NCBI RefSeq assembly: GCF_011766325.1
Contig: NZ_BLLG01000019.1
Coordinates: forward strand, 1-64,000
Direction of reading: 5' to 3'
DNA length: 64,000 nt
Source: Streptomyces pacificus
Lineage (GTDB): Bacteria; Actinomycetota; Actinomycetes; Streptomycetales; Streptomycetaceae
Both the position numbers and the translations under genes were made by a program. The notes beneath the pieces were generated by a model. The model was not told the origin of the DNA and did not search any database. It saw nothing but the letters and a program-made list of their open reading frames with translations. This document shows, one piece after another, positions 24,525 through 33,761 of the stretch. Every line of letters begins with the position of its first letter. Position 1 is the stretch's first letter.

Positions 24525-25643
24525 TCAGCGGCGCGACATATAGATGTCGAGAGCCTTGTGCAGCACCTTGTTGAGCGGGAAGTCCCACTCACCGACGTAC
24601 TCGACCGCCTCGCCGCCGGTACCCACCTTGAACTGGATCAACCCGAAGAGGTGATCGGTCTCGTCGAGCGAGTCGCTGATGCCGCGCAGGTCGTAGACGG
24701 TGGCGCCCATGGCGTAGGCGTCCCGCAGCATTCGCCACTGCATCGCGTTGGAGGGCCGGACCTCGCGGCCGATGTTGTCGGAGGCCCCGTACGAGTACCA
24801 GACGTGGCCGCCGACGACGAGCATCGTCGCCGCCGAAAGATTGACCCCGTTGTGCCGGGCGAAGTAGAGACGCATCCGGTTGGGGTCCTCCGAGTTCAGG
24901 ACCGTCCACATGCGCTGGAAGTACGAGAGCGGTCGGGGGCGGAAGCGGTCGCGCTCGGCGGTGATCTCGTAGAGCCGCTGCCACTCGGCCAAGTCCTCGT
25001 AGCCGCCCTGCACGACCTCGACGCCGGCCTTCTCGGCCTTCTTGATGTTGCGCCGCCACAGCTGGTTGAAGCCCTTGAGCACGTCATCGAGCGAACGGTT
25101 GGCCAGGGGCACCTGGTACACGTACCGCGGCTGCACGTCGCCGAAGCCGGCGCCGCCGTCCTCGCCCTGCTGCCACCCCATCTTCCGGAGCCGGTCCGCG
25201 ACCTCGAACGCGCGGGCCTCGATGTGCGTCGCCTCCACGTCGCGCAGGCGCTTCACGTCCGGGTCCTGGATGCCTGCCTTGATCGCGGCGGCGTCCCAGC
25301 GGCGGATCACCACGGGCGGACCCATCTTCACGGAGAAGGCGCCCTGGCTCTTGAGGTGGGCCAGCATCGGCCGGAGCCAGTCGTCCAGGTTGGGGGCGTA
25401 CCAGTTGATCACCGGGCCCTCGGGCAGATAGGCCAGATAGCGCTTGATCTTGGGGAGCTGGCGGTACAGCACCAGACCGGCGCCGACGAGCTGCCCCTCC
25501 CTGTCGAACCAGCCGAGGTTCTCGGAGCGCCATTCGGTCTTCACGTCCGCCCATGCCGGGACCTGGCAGTGACTCGCCGAAGGCAGGCTCTGGACGTAGG
25601 CCAGATGCTGCTCTCGGCTGATGGTCCTCAGGGTCAGGCTCAT
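24525..25643 (-). CDS. femX: FemX-type peptidyltransferase (FemAB family)
   Basis: Adds the first amino acid of the interpeptide bridge to lipid II from aminoacyl-tRNA; in Streptomyces FemX adds glycine. The 372-aa length is normal. Two GNAT-like domains are visible: residues 1-150 with YLPEGPVINW and VKMGPPVVIRRW, and 180-370 with GFNQLWRRNIKKAEKAGVEV and SAATMLVVGGHVWYSYGAS. ATG 25643 begins MSLTLRTISREQH after a gaggagcgcccc ribosome site. The gene belongs with the nearby penicillin-binding protein and racemase-like gene in cell-wall assembly. Confidence 0.88.
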   Translation of the reverse strand: MSLTLRTISREQHLAYVQSLPSASHCQVPAWADVKTEWRSENLGWFDREGQLVGAGLVLYRQLPKIKRYLAYLPEGPVINWYAPNLDDWLRPMLAHLKSQGAFSVKMGPPVVIRRWDAAAIKAGIQDPDVKRLRDVEATHIEARAFEVADRLRKMGWQQGEDGGAGFGDVQPRYVYQVPLANRSLDDVLKGFNQLWRRNIKKAEKAGVEVVQGGYEDLAEWQRLYEITAERDRFRPRPLSYFQRMWTVLNSEDPNRMRLYFARHNGVNLSAATMLVVGGHVWYSYGASDNIGREVRPSNAMQWRMLRDAYAMGATVYDLRGISDSLDETDHLFGLIQFKVGTGGEAVEYVGEWDFPLNKVLHKALDIYMSRR

Positions 25644-25751
25644 GCGGGGCGCTCCTCGGCTGGTGTGTCCCCATGGGTCAGGGGCTCCGGCTCTCGCGCC
25701 GAAGCCTACTGGGCCCGTGAAGCGCCCCGCGTGGCTGCGGGGGGACGTGTG

Positions 25752-26066
25752 TTAGTAGCCGATCAGGCCGCCGAAGAGGCCGCCCTGCGCCATTCCGAGG
25801 AAGAAGCCGATCGCGGACGCCCCCAGGCCGATGACCAGGAGGAAGCGCTCCCGGGTGGTGACCGAGATGAACTGGCCGTACGCGCCCGTGAGGATTCCGA
25901 TGAGTCCGGTCCAGGAGCTGAGCAGGTGCAGGTGGTGGAACTGCGCGGCCACGAACGCCACCGCACCCAGGACGAGGGTGGCGATCACCAGGGTGTCCTG
26001 GCGTGGATGGGGCTTGCCGTCCGTGGCGAGGAGAGAGCCGGTGGGGTTCGGTTGCGGCTGGGCCAT
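25752..26066 (-). CDS. Small integral membrane protein
   Basis: A 104-aa protein with a polar N-terminus and three hydrophobic segments (TLVIATLVLGAVAFVAAQF, WTGLIGILTGAYGQFISV, FLLVIGLGASAIGFFLGM), ending with a Gly-rich GLFGGLIGY. ATG 26066 is preceded by ccaggaggtgctt, a strong ribosome site; the frame is open upstream but lacks support. Function unknown. It lies between femX and the rpsF operon, divergent from the latter, and could be co-transcribed with femX 108 bases downstream. Confidence 0.75.
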   Translation of the reverse strand: MAQPQPNPTGSLLATDGKPHPRQDTLVIATLVLGAVAFVAAQFHHLHLLSSWTGLIGILTGAYGQFISVTTRERFLLVIGLGASAIGFFLGMAQGGLFGGLIGY

Positions 26067-26363
26067 GAAGCACCTCCTGGCATTCCCGGAAGGCGGCGCA
26101 CTGTGACGCCGCCCACACCCGATGCGTACAGGGTGCGGTGGATGGGTGCCGGATTTCAACCGGAAGCGGGTGTCCGGGTACTGTGTACCGTCCGCACCGG
26201 TGTCTGCCCAGGTCGGCACTCGGCATCCCGCTCTCCCTGACCGATTGCGGGGCCGACTGTCAGTGCCGCCTGATGTACTGCGTAGGCATCGATGCTCAAC
26301 GCATCACGACCCTCCTGCCACGGAACGACCGTGGCCGCTGAGTCCGAAGGAGGTGGGTTCCAC
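26067..26363. other. Divergent leader region before rpsF
   Basis: Nearly 300 bases between the small membrane-protein start and rpsF. It must hold promoters for both directions. I see no hairpin that would clearly serve as an S6/S18 autoregulatory element, although such leaders are known upstream of rpsF in many bacteria. Confidence 0.4.
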
Positions 26364-26654
26364 ATGCGTCACTACGAGGTGATGGTCATCCTCGACCCCG
26401 ATCTCGAGGAGCGCGCTGTCTCCCCGCTGATCGAGAACTTCCTTTCCGTCGTCCGTGAGGGCAACGGAAAGGTCGAGAAGGTCGACACCTGGGGCCGTCG
26501 TCGTCTCGCTTACGAGATCAAGAAGAAGCCCGAGGGCATCTACTCGGTCATCGACCTGCAGGCCGAGCCGGCGGTCGTCAAGGAGCTCGACCGCCAGATG
26601 AGCCTGAACGAGTCGGTCCTCCGGACCAAGGTCCTCCGCCCCGAGACCCACTGA
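26364..26654 (+). CDS. rpsF: 30S ribosomal protein S6
   Basis: Small-subunit protein of 96 aa that pairs with S18. The sequence MRHYEVMVILDPDLEE and the segment WGRRRLAYEIKKKPEGIY are classic S6. ATG 26364 has gaaggaggtggg in front, an almost perfect ribosome site. First gene of the conserved rpsF-ssb-rpsR-rplI operon. Confidence 0.97.
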   Translation: MRHYEVMVILDPDLEERAVSPLIENFLSVVREGNGKVEKVDTWGRRRLAYEIKKKPEGIYSVIDLQAEPAVVKELDRQMSLNESVLRTKVLRPETH

Positions 26655-26727
26655 GCACCCAGCTCAGAGGGCATCGGGCTCGAGTAGCAGCAAGCAGCCA
26701 GAAGCAATCCCGCCGAGAGGTTCACCC

Positions 26728-27309
26728 ATGGCAGGCGAGACCGTCATCACGGTCGTCGGCAATCTCGTCGACGACCCCGAGCTGCGCTTCACCCCGTCCG
26801 GTGCGGCAGTCGCGAAGTTCCGCGTAGCGTCCACCCCCCGCACCTTCGACCGTCAGACCAACGAGTGGAAGGACGGCGAGAGCCTGTTCCTGACCTGCTC
26901 GGTCTGGCGTCAGGCGGCGGAGAACGTCGCCGAGTCGCTCCAGCGAGGCATGCGCGTCGTCGTGCAGGGCCGGCTGAAGCAGCGGTCCTACGAGGACCGT
27001 GAGGGAGTCAAGCGCACGGTCTTCGAGCTGGACGTCGAGGAAGTCGGCCCCAGCCTCAAGAACGCCACGGCCAAGGTCACCAAGACCACCGGCCGCGGCG
27101 GCCAGGGCGGCTACGGCGGCGGCCAGCAGCAGGGCGGCGGCTGGGGCGGTGCTCCCGGCGGTGGCCAGCAGCAGGGCGGCGGGGCTCCCGCCGACGACCC
27201 CTGGGCCACCAGTGCGCCGCCGACCGGCGGCCAGCAGCAGTCCGGCGGCTGGGGCGGTGGCTCCGGTTCCGGTTCCGGCGGCGGCTACTCGGACGAGCCT
27301 CCTTTCTAG
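26728..27309 (+). CDS. ssb: Single-stranded DNA-binding protein
   Basis: Essential replication SSB of 193 aa. The OB-fold fills residues 1-110 (GNLVDDPELRFTPSGAAVAKF, WRQAAENVAESLQRGMRVVVQGRLKQRSYED). A Gly/Gln-rich flexible linker with repeated GGGQQQGGG-type units follows to about 185, and the acidic tip DEPPF binds partner proteins. A ribosome site precedes ATG 26728 (gagaggttcacc). This is the essential copy in the ribosomal-protein operon. Confidence 0.97.
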   Translation: MAGETVITVVGNLVDDPELRFTPSGAAVAKFRVASTPRTFDRQTNEWKDGESLFLTCSVWRQAAENVAESLQRGMRVVVQGRLKQRSYEDREGVKRTVFELDVEEVGPSLKNATAKVTKTTGRGGQGGYGGGQQQGGGWGGAPGGGQQQGGGAPADDPWATSAPPTGGQQQSGGWGGGSGSGSGGGYSDEPPF

Positions 27310-27366
27310 GGGCAGGGCCCCTGGGGAGCTCGTACTCCCACTTCTTGATCACACAGGAGAAACACC

Positions 27367-27603
27367 ATGGCGAAGCCGCCTGTGCGCAAGCCGAAGAAGA
27401 AGGTCTGCGCTTTCTGCAAGGACAAGGTCACCTACGTCGACTACAAGGACACGAACATGCTGCGGAAGTTCATTTCCGACCGCGGCAAGATCCGTGCCCG
27501 CCGGGTGACCGGCAACTGCACGCAGCACCAGCGTGACGTCGCCACGGCCGTCAAGAACAGCCGTGAGATGGCGCTGCTGCCCTACACGTCCACCGCGCGC
27601 TAA
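27367..27603 (+). CDS. rpsR: 30S ribosomal protein S18, zinc-binding form
   Basis: A 78-aa small-subunit protein that pairs with S6. It keeps a CAFC near the N-terminus and GNCTQHQRD further on, so it is the C-plus, zinc-ribbon form rather than the cysteine-free paralogue that actinomycetes use under zinc limitation. ATG 27367 follows acacaggagaaacacc. Third gene of the operon. Confidence 0.96.
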   Translation: MAKPPVRKPKKKVCAFCKDKVTYVDYKDTNMLRKFISDRGKIRARRVTGNCTQHQRDVATAVKNSREMALLPYTSTAR

Positions 27604-27621
27604 GGGAAGGGTGACCGAACC

Positions 27622-28068
27622 ATGAAGATCATCCTCACCCATGAGGTCTCCGGCCTCGGTGCCGCAGGTGACGTCGTCGACGTCAAGGACGGCTACGCTC
27701 GCAACTACCTGATCCCGCGCGGTTTCGCGATCCGCTGGACCAAGGGTGGCGAGAAGGACGTCGAGCAGATCCGCCGCGCCCGCAAGATCCACGAGATCGC
27801 CACCATCGAGCAGGCCAACGAGGTCAAGGCCCGTCTCGAGGGCGTGAAGGTGCGTCTGGCCGTTCGCTCCGGCGACGCCGGCCGCCTCTTCGGCTCCGTC
27901 ACCCCGGCGGACATCGCCTCGGCGATCAAGTCCGCCGGTGGCCCGGAGGTGGACAAGCGCCGGGTCGAACTCGGTTCGCCGATCAAGACCCTGGGCTCGC
28001 ACCAGGTGTCCGTGCGTCTGCACCCCGAGGTCGCCGCGAAGCTCGGCGTCGAGGTCGTCGCCGGCTGA
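27622..28068 (+). CDS. rplI: 50S ribosomal protein L9
   Basis: Large-subunit protein of 148 aa. The N-terminal domain has the L9 signature G-x2-G-x4-V-x2-G-Y-x-R-N-x-L-x-P-x-G (GAAGDVVDVKDGYARNYLIP), a long connecting helix follows, and a C-terminal domain ends at 148. It starts 18 bases after rpsR and closes the operon, followed by a terminator at 28091. Confidence 0.97.
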   Translation: MKIILTHEVSGLGAAGDVVDVKDGYARNYLIPRGFAIRWTKGGEKDVEQIRRARKIHEIATIEQANEVKARLEGVKVRLAVRSGDAGRLFGSVTPADIASAIKSAGGPEVDKRRVELGSPIKTLGSHQVSVRLHPEVAAKLGVEVVAG

Positions 28069-28090
28069 ACGACTGCCCGCACAGCGCAGT

Positions 28091-28127
28091 GGGAGGGCCG
28101 CACCCGTCCGGGTGCGGCCCTCCCTCT
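28091..28127 (+). terminator. Terminator of the rpsF-ssb-rpsR-rplI operon
   Basis: Perfect 15-bp stem (28091-28105 with 28110-28124) with loop gtcc, then tct, 22 bases after the rplI stop. Very stable. Confidence 0.88.
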
Positions 28128-28204
28128 CGATTTCGGCATCTGCCGCCGCCACGCAGGTGCATGCTCTGCGCGTCACCGCGTGGTGGCGACGGGTGCGCAG
28201 GAAT

Positions 28205-28218
28205 GTTTCACGTGGAAC
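28205..28218. other. parS: parS-like site (one mismatch, convergent gap)
   Basis: GTTTCACGTGGAAC, one base from the consensus, between rplI and the stop of the convergent MATE gene. Confidence 0.75.
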
Positions 28219-28226
28219 GCCGCTCG

Positions 28227-29564
28227 TCAGCGGGCGGCCCCCGTCACGACCCAGCGGCCGGAGCGGGCGCGGGGCCACAGGGTCGCCAGGCGGACCGCCA
28301 TCATCAGGGCCATGGCCCACCAGAGCGCGGTCAGGCCGCCACCGAGAGACGGCACCAGGAGTGCGACCGGTGTGAAGACCAGCAGGGTGACGAGCATCGC
28401 GCCGGCCAGATAGGGCCCGTCGCCGGCGCCCATCAGCACACCGTCCAGGACGAATACCACACCTGCGACGGGCTGGGTGACGGCGACCACCAGCAGCGCG
28501 GGCAGCAGGGTCTCCTTGACGGAGGGATCGCTGGTGAACAGGGGAACGAAGACCGGACGTGCCAGCACGATCAGCAATCCGAGCCCTACTCCCGAAGCGA
28601 TTCCCCACTCGACCATGCGGCGGCACGCGGCACGTGCTCCCTGGGGGTCGTCGGCGCCGAGGCAGCGCCCGATGATGGCCTGGCCGGCGATGGCGACGGC
28701 GTCCAGGGCGAACGTGGTAAGGCTCCAGAGGGAGAGGATGATCTGGTGCGCGGCGACGCCTGCGTCACCGAGACGGGCGGCCACGGCGGTGGCGATCAGC
28801 AGTACGGCGCGCAGCGAGAGCGTACGGACCAGCAGTGGTGCACCTGCCTGGGCACTCGCCCGTATGCCTCCGGCGTCGGGTCGCAGGGAGGCGCCGTGGC
28901 GACGGGCGCCGCGAACGACCACCACGAGATAGACCGCGGCCATTCCGGACTGGGCCAGGACAGTGCCCCAGGCGGAGCCGGCGATGCCGAGTGCGGCCCC
29001 GTAGACCAGGCCGAGACTGAGGGCCGCGTTTGCCGCGAAGCCGCTGATCGCCACATAGAGGGGGGTCCGGGTGTTGTGGAGGCCCCGGAGTACGCCGGTG
29101 GCGGCCATGACCACGAGCATGGCGGGGATGCCGAGGCTCGAGATCCGCAGATAGGTGACGGCGTGCGGGGTCGCGGTACCGGAAGCCCCGAAGACGTCCA
29201 CGAGCCATGGTGCGGCAGGGAGCGCTACGGCGACGACCACGACGCCGAGCAGCAGGGCCAGCCAGATGCCGTCCATGCCCTGGCGCATCGCAGAACGCAG
29301 GTCTCCGGCGCCCACGCGCCGTGCGACTGCGGCGGTCGTGGCGTAGGCGAGGAAGACGAAGACACTGACCGCCGTCATCAGCAGCGCCGCAGCGATAGCC
29401 AGTCCGGCGAGTTGCGGGGTGCCGAGATGCCCGACGATCGCGCTGTCGACCATGACGAACAGGGGCTCTGCGACGAGTGCTCCGAAGGCTGGCAGGGCGA
29501 GTGCGATGATCTCGCGGTCATGTTGTCGGCGGCTGGATCTGGACGCCGCAGGGGCCTGTGTCAT
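28227..29564 (-). CDS. MATE-family exporter (DinF-like)
   Basis: A 445-aa cation-coupled multidrug exporter with twelve hydrophobic segments in two MatE halves. N-terminal family signatures are EIIALALPAFGALVAEPLFVMVDSAIVGHLGTPQLAG; the second half begins around LRAVLLIATAVAARLG with AHQIILSLWSLTTFALDAVAIAGQA. This layout is that of the DinF subgroup. I chose ATG 29564 (MTQAPA); an ATG nine bases earlier is also possible. Divergent from dnaB across a gap rich in DnaA boxes, convergent with rplI. Substrate unknown. Confidence 0.9.
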   Translation of the reverse strand: MTQAPAASRSSRRQHDREIIALALPAFGALVAEPLFVMVDSAIVGHLGTPQLAGLAIAAALLMTAVSVFVFLAYATTAAVARRVGAGDLRSAMRQGMDGIWLALLLGVVVVAVALPAAPWLVDVFGASGTATPHAVTYLRISSLGIPAMLVVMAATGVLRGLHNTRTPLYVAISGFAANAALSLGLVYGAALGIAGSAWGTVLAQSGMAAVYLVVVVRGARRHGASLRPDAGGIRASAQAGAPLLVRTLSLRAVLLIATAVAARLGDAGVAAHQIILSLWSLTTFALDAVAIAGQAIIGRCLGADDPQGARAACRRMVEWGIASGVGLGLLIVLARPVFVPLFTSDPSVKETLLPALLVVAVTQPVAGVVFVLDGVLMGAGDGPYLAGAMLVTLLVFTPVALLVPSLGGGLTALWWAMALMMAVRLATLWPRARSGRWVVTGAAR

Positions 29565-29752
29565 GGGCAGCAATCTAATCTTCCACAGGTAAGAGATACA
29601 AGCCGAACTTGATCCTTACTGGGTGGCGGTGTGGAGCTTCTGCTGTGGGCCGTTTGTTGTGATCTTGGCCCGGCTGGGGAAGTTTTTCTCCCCCACAGCC
29701 GGTGGATGGAGAAGCTGCAGCTCAAAGGGTGTGTGGGTTGCGGTCTATGACT

Positions 29753-29841
29753 TTGTCCACAGTGCTGTCCCCCGCTCCGTGCACAGGTTCCGGCGAGTTC
29801 TCCACAGCATCGGCTCGGTCGTCCACATGGCCTGTGGATAA
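29753..29841. promoter_or_regulatory. DnaA-box cluster upstream of dnaB
   Basis: In 89 bases: TTGTCCACA (29753-29761, perfect), TTCTCCACA (29798-29806, one mismatch), TCGTCCACA (29819-29827, one mismatch) and, on the other strand, TTATCCACA (29833-29841, perfect). The cluster lies in the roughly 420-bp gap between the MATE gene and dnaB, about 150 bases before dnaB. DnaA control of helicase expression is an inference. Confidence 0.72.
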
Positions 29842-29988
29842 CCAGATTGGCTGACGGTGCCCGCAGCCCTACGGTGGACCGGCGCCCGATGTGCCGTGAT
29901 GCGGAATCGGGCCGCTCGTGTTGTCAGTGCCGTGTCCTAAAAAGAGTGCCACGCAGAGGTCCGCGGAGCGGACGGGAGGAGGCGGCCG

Positions 29989-31476
29989 GTGAGTGTCCCC
30001 GAGCCCCTGGACGAGCCCTGGACCGACATCGGTCCGGGTGACCGTCTGCCCGTCTCCCGCCCCCGCCGAGGAGAGGGCTCCGGGCGCGGTGGCCGCGAGG
30101 AGCAGCATGAGCGCGGCAGGGAGAGCGTCGCCTGGGACGACGGCTCCCAGGGCTTCGAGCGAGTTCCTCCGCAGGACCTCGATGCCGAGCAGTCCGTCCT
30201 CGGCGGCATGCTCCTTTCCAAGGACGCCATTGCCGATGTCGTCGAGATCATCAAAGGCCGCGACTTCTACCGGCCCGCACACGAGACCGTCTATCAGGCG
30301 ATCCTCGACCTCTACGCCAAGGGCGAGCCCGCCGACCCCATCACCGTAGCCGCGGAGCTGACCAAGCGGGGAGAGATCACCCGTGTCGGTGGTGCCTCCT
30401 ATCTGCACACTCTCGTCCAGTCGGTCCCGACGGCCGCGAATGCCTCGTACTACGCGGAGATCGTGCACGAGCGCGCCGTGCTGCGGCGCCTGGTCGAGGC
30501 GGGCACGCGCATCACGCAGATGGGGTACGCGGCGGACGGCGATGTGGACGAGATCGTTAACTCGGCGCAGGCCGAGATCTACGCGGTCACCGAGCAGCGC
30601 ACCAGCGAGGACTATCTGCCGCTCGGCGAGATCATGGAGGGAGCGCTCGACGAGATCGAGGCCATCGGCTCGCGCAGCGGCGAGATGACCGGAGTCCCGA
30701 CCGGCTTCACCGACTTCGACTCGCTCACCAACGGTCTGCACCCCGGCCAGATGGTCGTCATCGCCGCGCGCCCCGCCATGGGCAAGTCGACGCTGGCACT
30801 CGACTTCGCGAGAGCGGCATCGATCAAGAACAATCTGCCCAGCGTGATCTTCTCTCTCGAGATGGGGCGAAACGAGATCGCGATGCGACTGCTGTCCGCA
30901 GAGGCCCGCGTCGCCCTGCACCACATGCGCTCCGGCACGATGACGGACGAGGACTGGACCCGCCTCGCACGCCGGATGCCCGATGTCTCCCAGGCGCCGC
31001 TCTACATCGACGACTCCCCGAACCTGTCGATGATGGAGATTCGAGCGAAGTGCCGGCGGCTCAAGCAGCGCAACGACCTGAAGCTCGTCGTCATCGACTA
31101 TCTGCAGCTGATGCAGTCCGGCGGCTCCAAGCGGGCCGAGAGCCGGCAGCAGGAGGTCTCGGACATGTCCCGCAACCTCAAGCTGCTGGCCAAGGAACTG
31201 GAGGTCCCGGTGATCGCTCTCTCGCAGCTGAACCGTGGTCCCGAGCAGCGCACGGACAAGAAGCCCATGGTCTCGGACCTGCGTGAGTCCGGTTCCATCG
31301 AGCAGGACGCCGACATGGTGATCCTGCTGCACCGTGAGGACGCCTATGAGAAGGAATCGCCTCGCGCGGGCGAGGCGGATCTGATCGTGGCCAAGCACCG
31401 GAACGGTCCGACGGCCACCATCACGGTCGCGTTCCAGGGCCACTACTCGCGCTTTGTCGACATGGCGGCGACCTGA
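29989..31476 (+). CDS. dnaB: Replicative DNA helicase DnaB
   Basis: Hexameric helicase that unwinds DNA at the replication fork, 495 aa. A variable N-terminal segment of about 55 residues precedes the N-terminal domain (PQDLDAEQSVLGGMLLSKDAI). The RecA-like domain has Walker A ARPAMGKST (about 262), Walker B LVVIDYLQLM, SQLNRGPEQR and the terminal arginine-finger region LHREDAY. No intein interrupts the motifs, unlike dnaB of some actinomycetes. The GTG at 29989 follows gggaggaggcggccg. A DnaA-box cluster lies upstream. Confidence 0.97.
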   Translation: MSVPEPLDEPWTDIGPGDRLPVSRPRRGEGSGRGGREEQHERGRESVAWDDGSQGFERVPPQDLDAEQSVLGGMLLSKDAIADVVEIIKGRDFYRPAHETVYQAILDLYAKGEPADPITVAAELTKRGEITRVGGASYLHTLVQSVPTAANASYYAEIVHERAVLRRLVEAGTRITQMGYAADGDVDEIVNSAQAEIYAVTEQRTSEDYLPLGEIMEGALDEIEAIGSRSGEMTGVPTGFTDFDSLTNGLHPGQMVVIAARPAMGKSTLALDFARAASIKNNLPSVIFSLEMGRNEIAMRLLSAEARVALHHMRSGTMTDEDWTRLARRMPDVSQAPLYIDDSPNLSMMEIRAKCRRLKQRNDLKLVVIDYLQLMQSGGSKRAESRQQEVSDMSRNLKLLAKELEVPVIALSQLNRGPEQRTDKKPMVSDLRESGSIEQDADMVILLHREDAYEKESPRAGEADLIVAKHRNGPTATITVAFQGHYSRFVDMAAT

Positions 31477-31614
31477 GTTTCCGGGCTGATGTGCGGATCC
31501 AGGGTACGAACCGGGAGGTCGATCTGCCGGACCGAAAAGCCCAGTTCGGGCATCCCCGGCGCTGCGCCGGGGAGAGCGGTCGACCCCGGCCCGGAAGTCG
31601 GATAGATCTGGTCC

Positions 31615-32997
31615 ATGACCTCACCTCGTGAAGCTCTGCTGCCGGGCACTGAACGGGCCCTGCTGCACCGTGTCGCCGTGGCCCAGTCCGAGGGCCGGGC
31701 CCCCTCGCTCGTCGGGGCCGTCGTGAGGGACGGGGGCATGGTCTGGAGCGGGTCCCGCAGCGGTATCGGTGAAGGTGCGCCGGGCGCGGACACCCAGTAC
31801 CGCATCGGCTCCCTCACCAAGACGTTCACCGCCGTGCTGGTGATGCGGCTGAGGGACGAGGGGCTGCTCGATCTCGGCGACCCGCTGGAGGGGCACCTTC
31901 CGGGAACCGGCGTGGGCGAGGCGACCATCGCCCAACTCCTGTCCCACACTGCGGGACTTGCCGCCGAGAGCCCGGCTCCGTGGTGGGAGCGCACGCCGGG
32001 CTCGGTTCGCCCCGAGCTCGCCGATGTACTCGGGGAGCACCCCAGGATTCATCCGGCGGGCCGCCGCCACCACTACTCCAACACCGGGTACGCCCTGCTG
32101 GGCTCGCTGGTCGAGGCGGTGCGGAGAAGGCCGTGGGAGGAAGTGCTGCGGAGCGAGGTCCTTGAGCCGCTGGGAATGGGCCGCACGAGCTGTCATCCGG
32201 GGGCCCCTCATGCGAGCGGTTGGGCCGTCCATCCATGGGCGGACGCGGTGATGCACGAACCGGCCGTTGACCTGGGTCTGATGGCACCGGCCGGCCAACT
32301 CTGGTCGACCGCCGCCGACCTCTGCCGCTTCGCCGGGTTCCTTGCCGAGGGCGGTGAACGTGTGCTGGGCGCCGGCTCCCTGCGCGAGATGCGGACATCG
32401 TCCGCGCCTGCGGAGCCCGGGGACTGGGACAGCACCTATGGCCTCGGCCTTCAGATCGTCCGCAGGAACGGGCAGACGCTCGTCGGGCACGCCGGATCGC
32501 TGCCGGGCTTCGTGGCCTGTCTCTGGGCCGACGTGCAGGAGGGCGTGGCCGCGGTGGTGCTCGGCAATGCCACATCAGGACCGCTTCCTGCCGTCGTGGC
32601 GGCGGATCTCGTCCACATCGTGGTGGACGCCGAGCCGCGGTTCCCGGAGCCGTGGCGTCCGATGCAGGAAGTGGACGGAGGACTGCTGGAGCTGACGGGC
32701 GCTTGGTACTGGGGTACCTCCCCCTTCGGGCTGAAGCTTGTCGCGGACCGGGGACTTGAGCTGTACCCGCTGTCGGGCCCCGGCCGGGGTTCCCGGTTCC
32801 GGGCTCGCCCCGACGGGAGCTGGCGTGGGCTGGACGGCTACTTCGCGGGCGAGACCCTTCGCGCGGTGCACGGTCCGGAGGGGCGGTTGATCCATCTCGA
32901 TCTGGGGTCCTTCGCCTTCACTCGTGAGCCCTACGATCCGGCCGGCGGGGTACCCGGCGGTGTGGACGCACGAGGGTGGTGCGCTCCGCCTTCGTGA
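31615..32997 (+). CDS. Serine hydrolase, class C beta-lactamase/PBP-like
   Basis: A 460-aa protein of the beta-lactamase (pfam00144-type) superfamily with no signal peptide, so probably cytoplasmic. The SxxK motif SLTK (about residue 67) holds the nucleophile, YSN appears in HHYSNTGYALLG, and HAGSLPGF supplies the third motif (HxG). A C-terminal domain of about 100 residues follows. Members include esterases and D-aminopeptidases; true beta-lactamase activity is not implied. It follows dnaB in the same direction after 138 bases. Confidence 0.85.
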   Translation: MTSPREALLPGTERALLHRVAVAQSEGRAPSLVGAVVRDGGMVWSGSRSGIGEGAPGADTQYRIGSLTKTFTAVLVMRLRDEGLLDLGDPLEGHLPGTGVGEATIAQLLSHTAGLAAESPAPWWERTPGSVRPELADVLGEHPRIHPAGRRHHYSNTGYALLGSLVEAVRRRPWEEVLRSEVLEPLGMGRTSCHPGAPHASGWAVHPWADAVMHEPAVDLGLMAPAGQLWSTAADLCRFAGFLAEGGERVLGAGSLREMRTSSAPAEPGDWDSTYGLGLQIVRRNGQTLVGHAGSLPGFVACLWADVQEGVAAVVLGNATSGPLPAVVAADLVHIVVDAEPRFPEPWRPMQEVDGGLLELTGAWYWGTSPFGLKLVADRGLELYPLSGPGRGSRFRARPDGSWRGLDGYFAGETLRAVHGPEGRLIHLDLGSFAFTREPYDPAGGVPGGVDARGWCAPPS

Positions 32998-33054
32998 CGA
33001 CCGGTTCCCGCGCGCACCGTGCGGGGCGTCTGTCGTGCACTGCGTGAGGTGGCG

Positions 33055-33068
33055 GTTTCACGTGAAAC
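33055..33068. other. parS: parS site (perfect, convergent gap)
   Basis: Perfect GTTTCACGTGAAAC in the 264-bp gap between the serine hydrolase and the convergent GNAT gene. Confidence 0.92.
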
Positions 33069-33261
33069 GCCGCAGCCGACTCCGCCGGCAGGATCGCCCG
33101 CGCCCGGCTCAGGAATGAGCGGATCGGGCGGTGCCCGGCCCTCCACCTCAGCCGGCCGGACGGCCTCTCCCGTGGTGGCTGAGGCTCCCGGCCTGCCCGG
33201 ACGGGCCGGTGGCAGAGCGCGGCCGGCGAGGCGGGAGGCGTGCCAAGACGCCTGCGGGACG

Positions 33262-33714
33262 TCAGAGGGCGCGCTTGAAACCCACGTGTGACGCCTCGAA
33301 GCCCAGACGCTCGTAGAAGTGATGCGCGTCGGTGCGGGAGGCATCGGAGGTGAGCTGGACGAGCAGACAGCCGTGTCGTCGTGATTCCTCGACCGCCCAT
33401 TCGACGAGCCGGGTGCCGAGGCCGCTGCCCCGCTCGTCGGCGTGGATCCGCACCGCTTCGATGATCGAGCGGGTGGCGCCGCGACGGGATAGTCCGGGAA
33501 CGAGGGTGAGTTGCAGGGTGCCGACGGCCCGGCCGTCCCGCTCGGCCACGACGAGATGCTGGTTCGGGTCTTCTGCGAGTCGCGTGAACGCGGCCAGATA
33601 GGGAGCCGGATCGCCGGGTGACTCGCGCTGCGCGCCCAGTGGATCGTCGGCGAGCATCGCCACGATCGCGGGGATATCGGTGCGGGATGCGGGCCTTATC
33701 AGCAGATCGCTCAT
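33262..33714 (-). CDS. GNAT-family N-acetyltransferase
   Basis: A 150-aa acetyltransferase. Motif A is RIHADERGSGLGTRLVEWAVEES with the acetyl-CoA-binding RGxGLG pattern, and the C-terminus HHFYERLGFEASHVGFKRAL is the standard last strand and helix. The start MSDLLIRPASRTD at ATG 33714 fits a complete single domain. Substrate unknown. The marR gene lies 47 bases upstream on the same strand, so the two may be co-transcribed. Confidence 0.88.
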   Translation of the reverse strand: MSDLLIRPASRTDIPAIVAMLADDPLGAQRESPGDPAPYLAAFTRLAEDPNQHLVVAERDGRAVGTLQLTLVPGLSRRGATRSIIEAVRIHADERGSGLGTRLVEWAVEESRRHGCLLVQLTSDASRTDAHHFYERLGFEASHVGFKRAL

Positions 33715-33761
33715 GATCGGCAGCTTATGCGTCCCTCACGGTGGGAGCGGTGGCCGGATTC

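Noticed and set aside
29989..31476. Intein in dnaB
   Set aside because: Helicase motifs follow at normal spacing and total length is 495 aa, so no intein is present.
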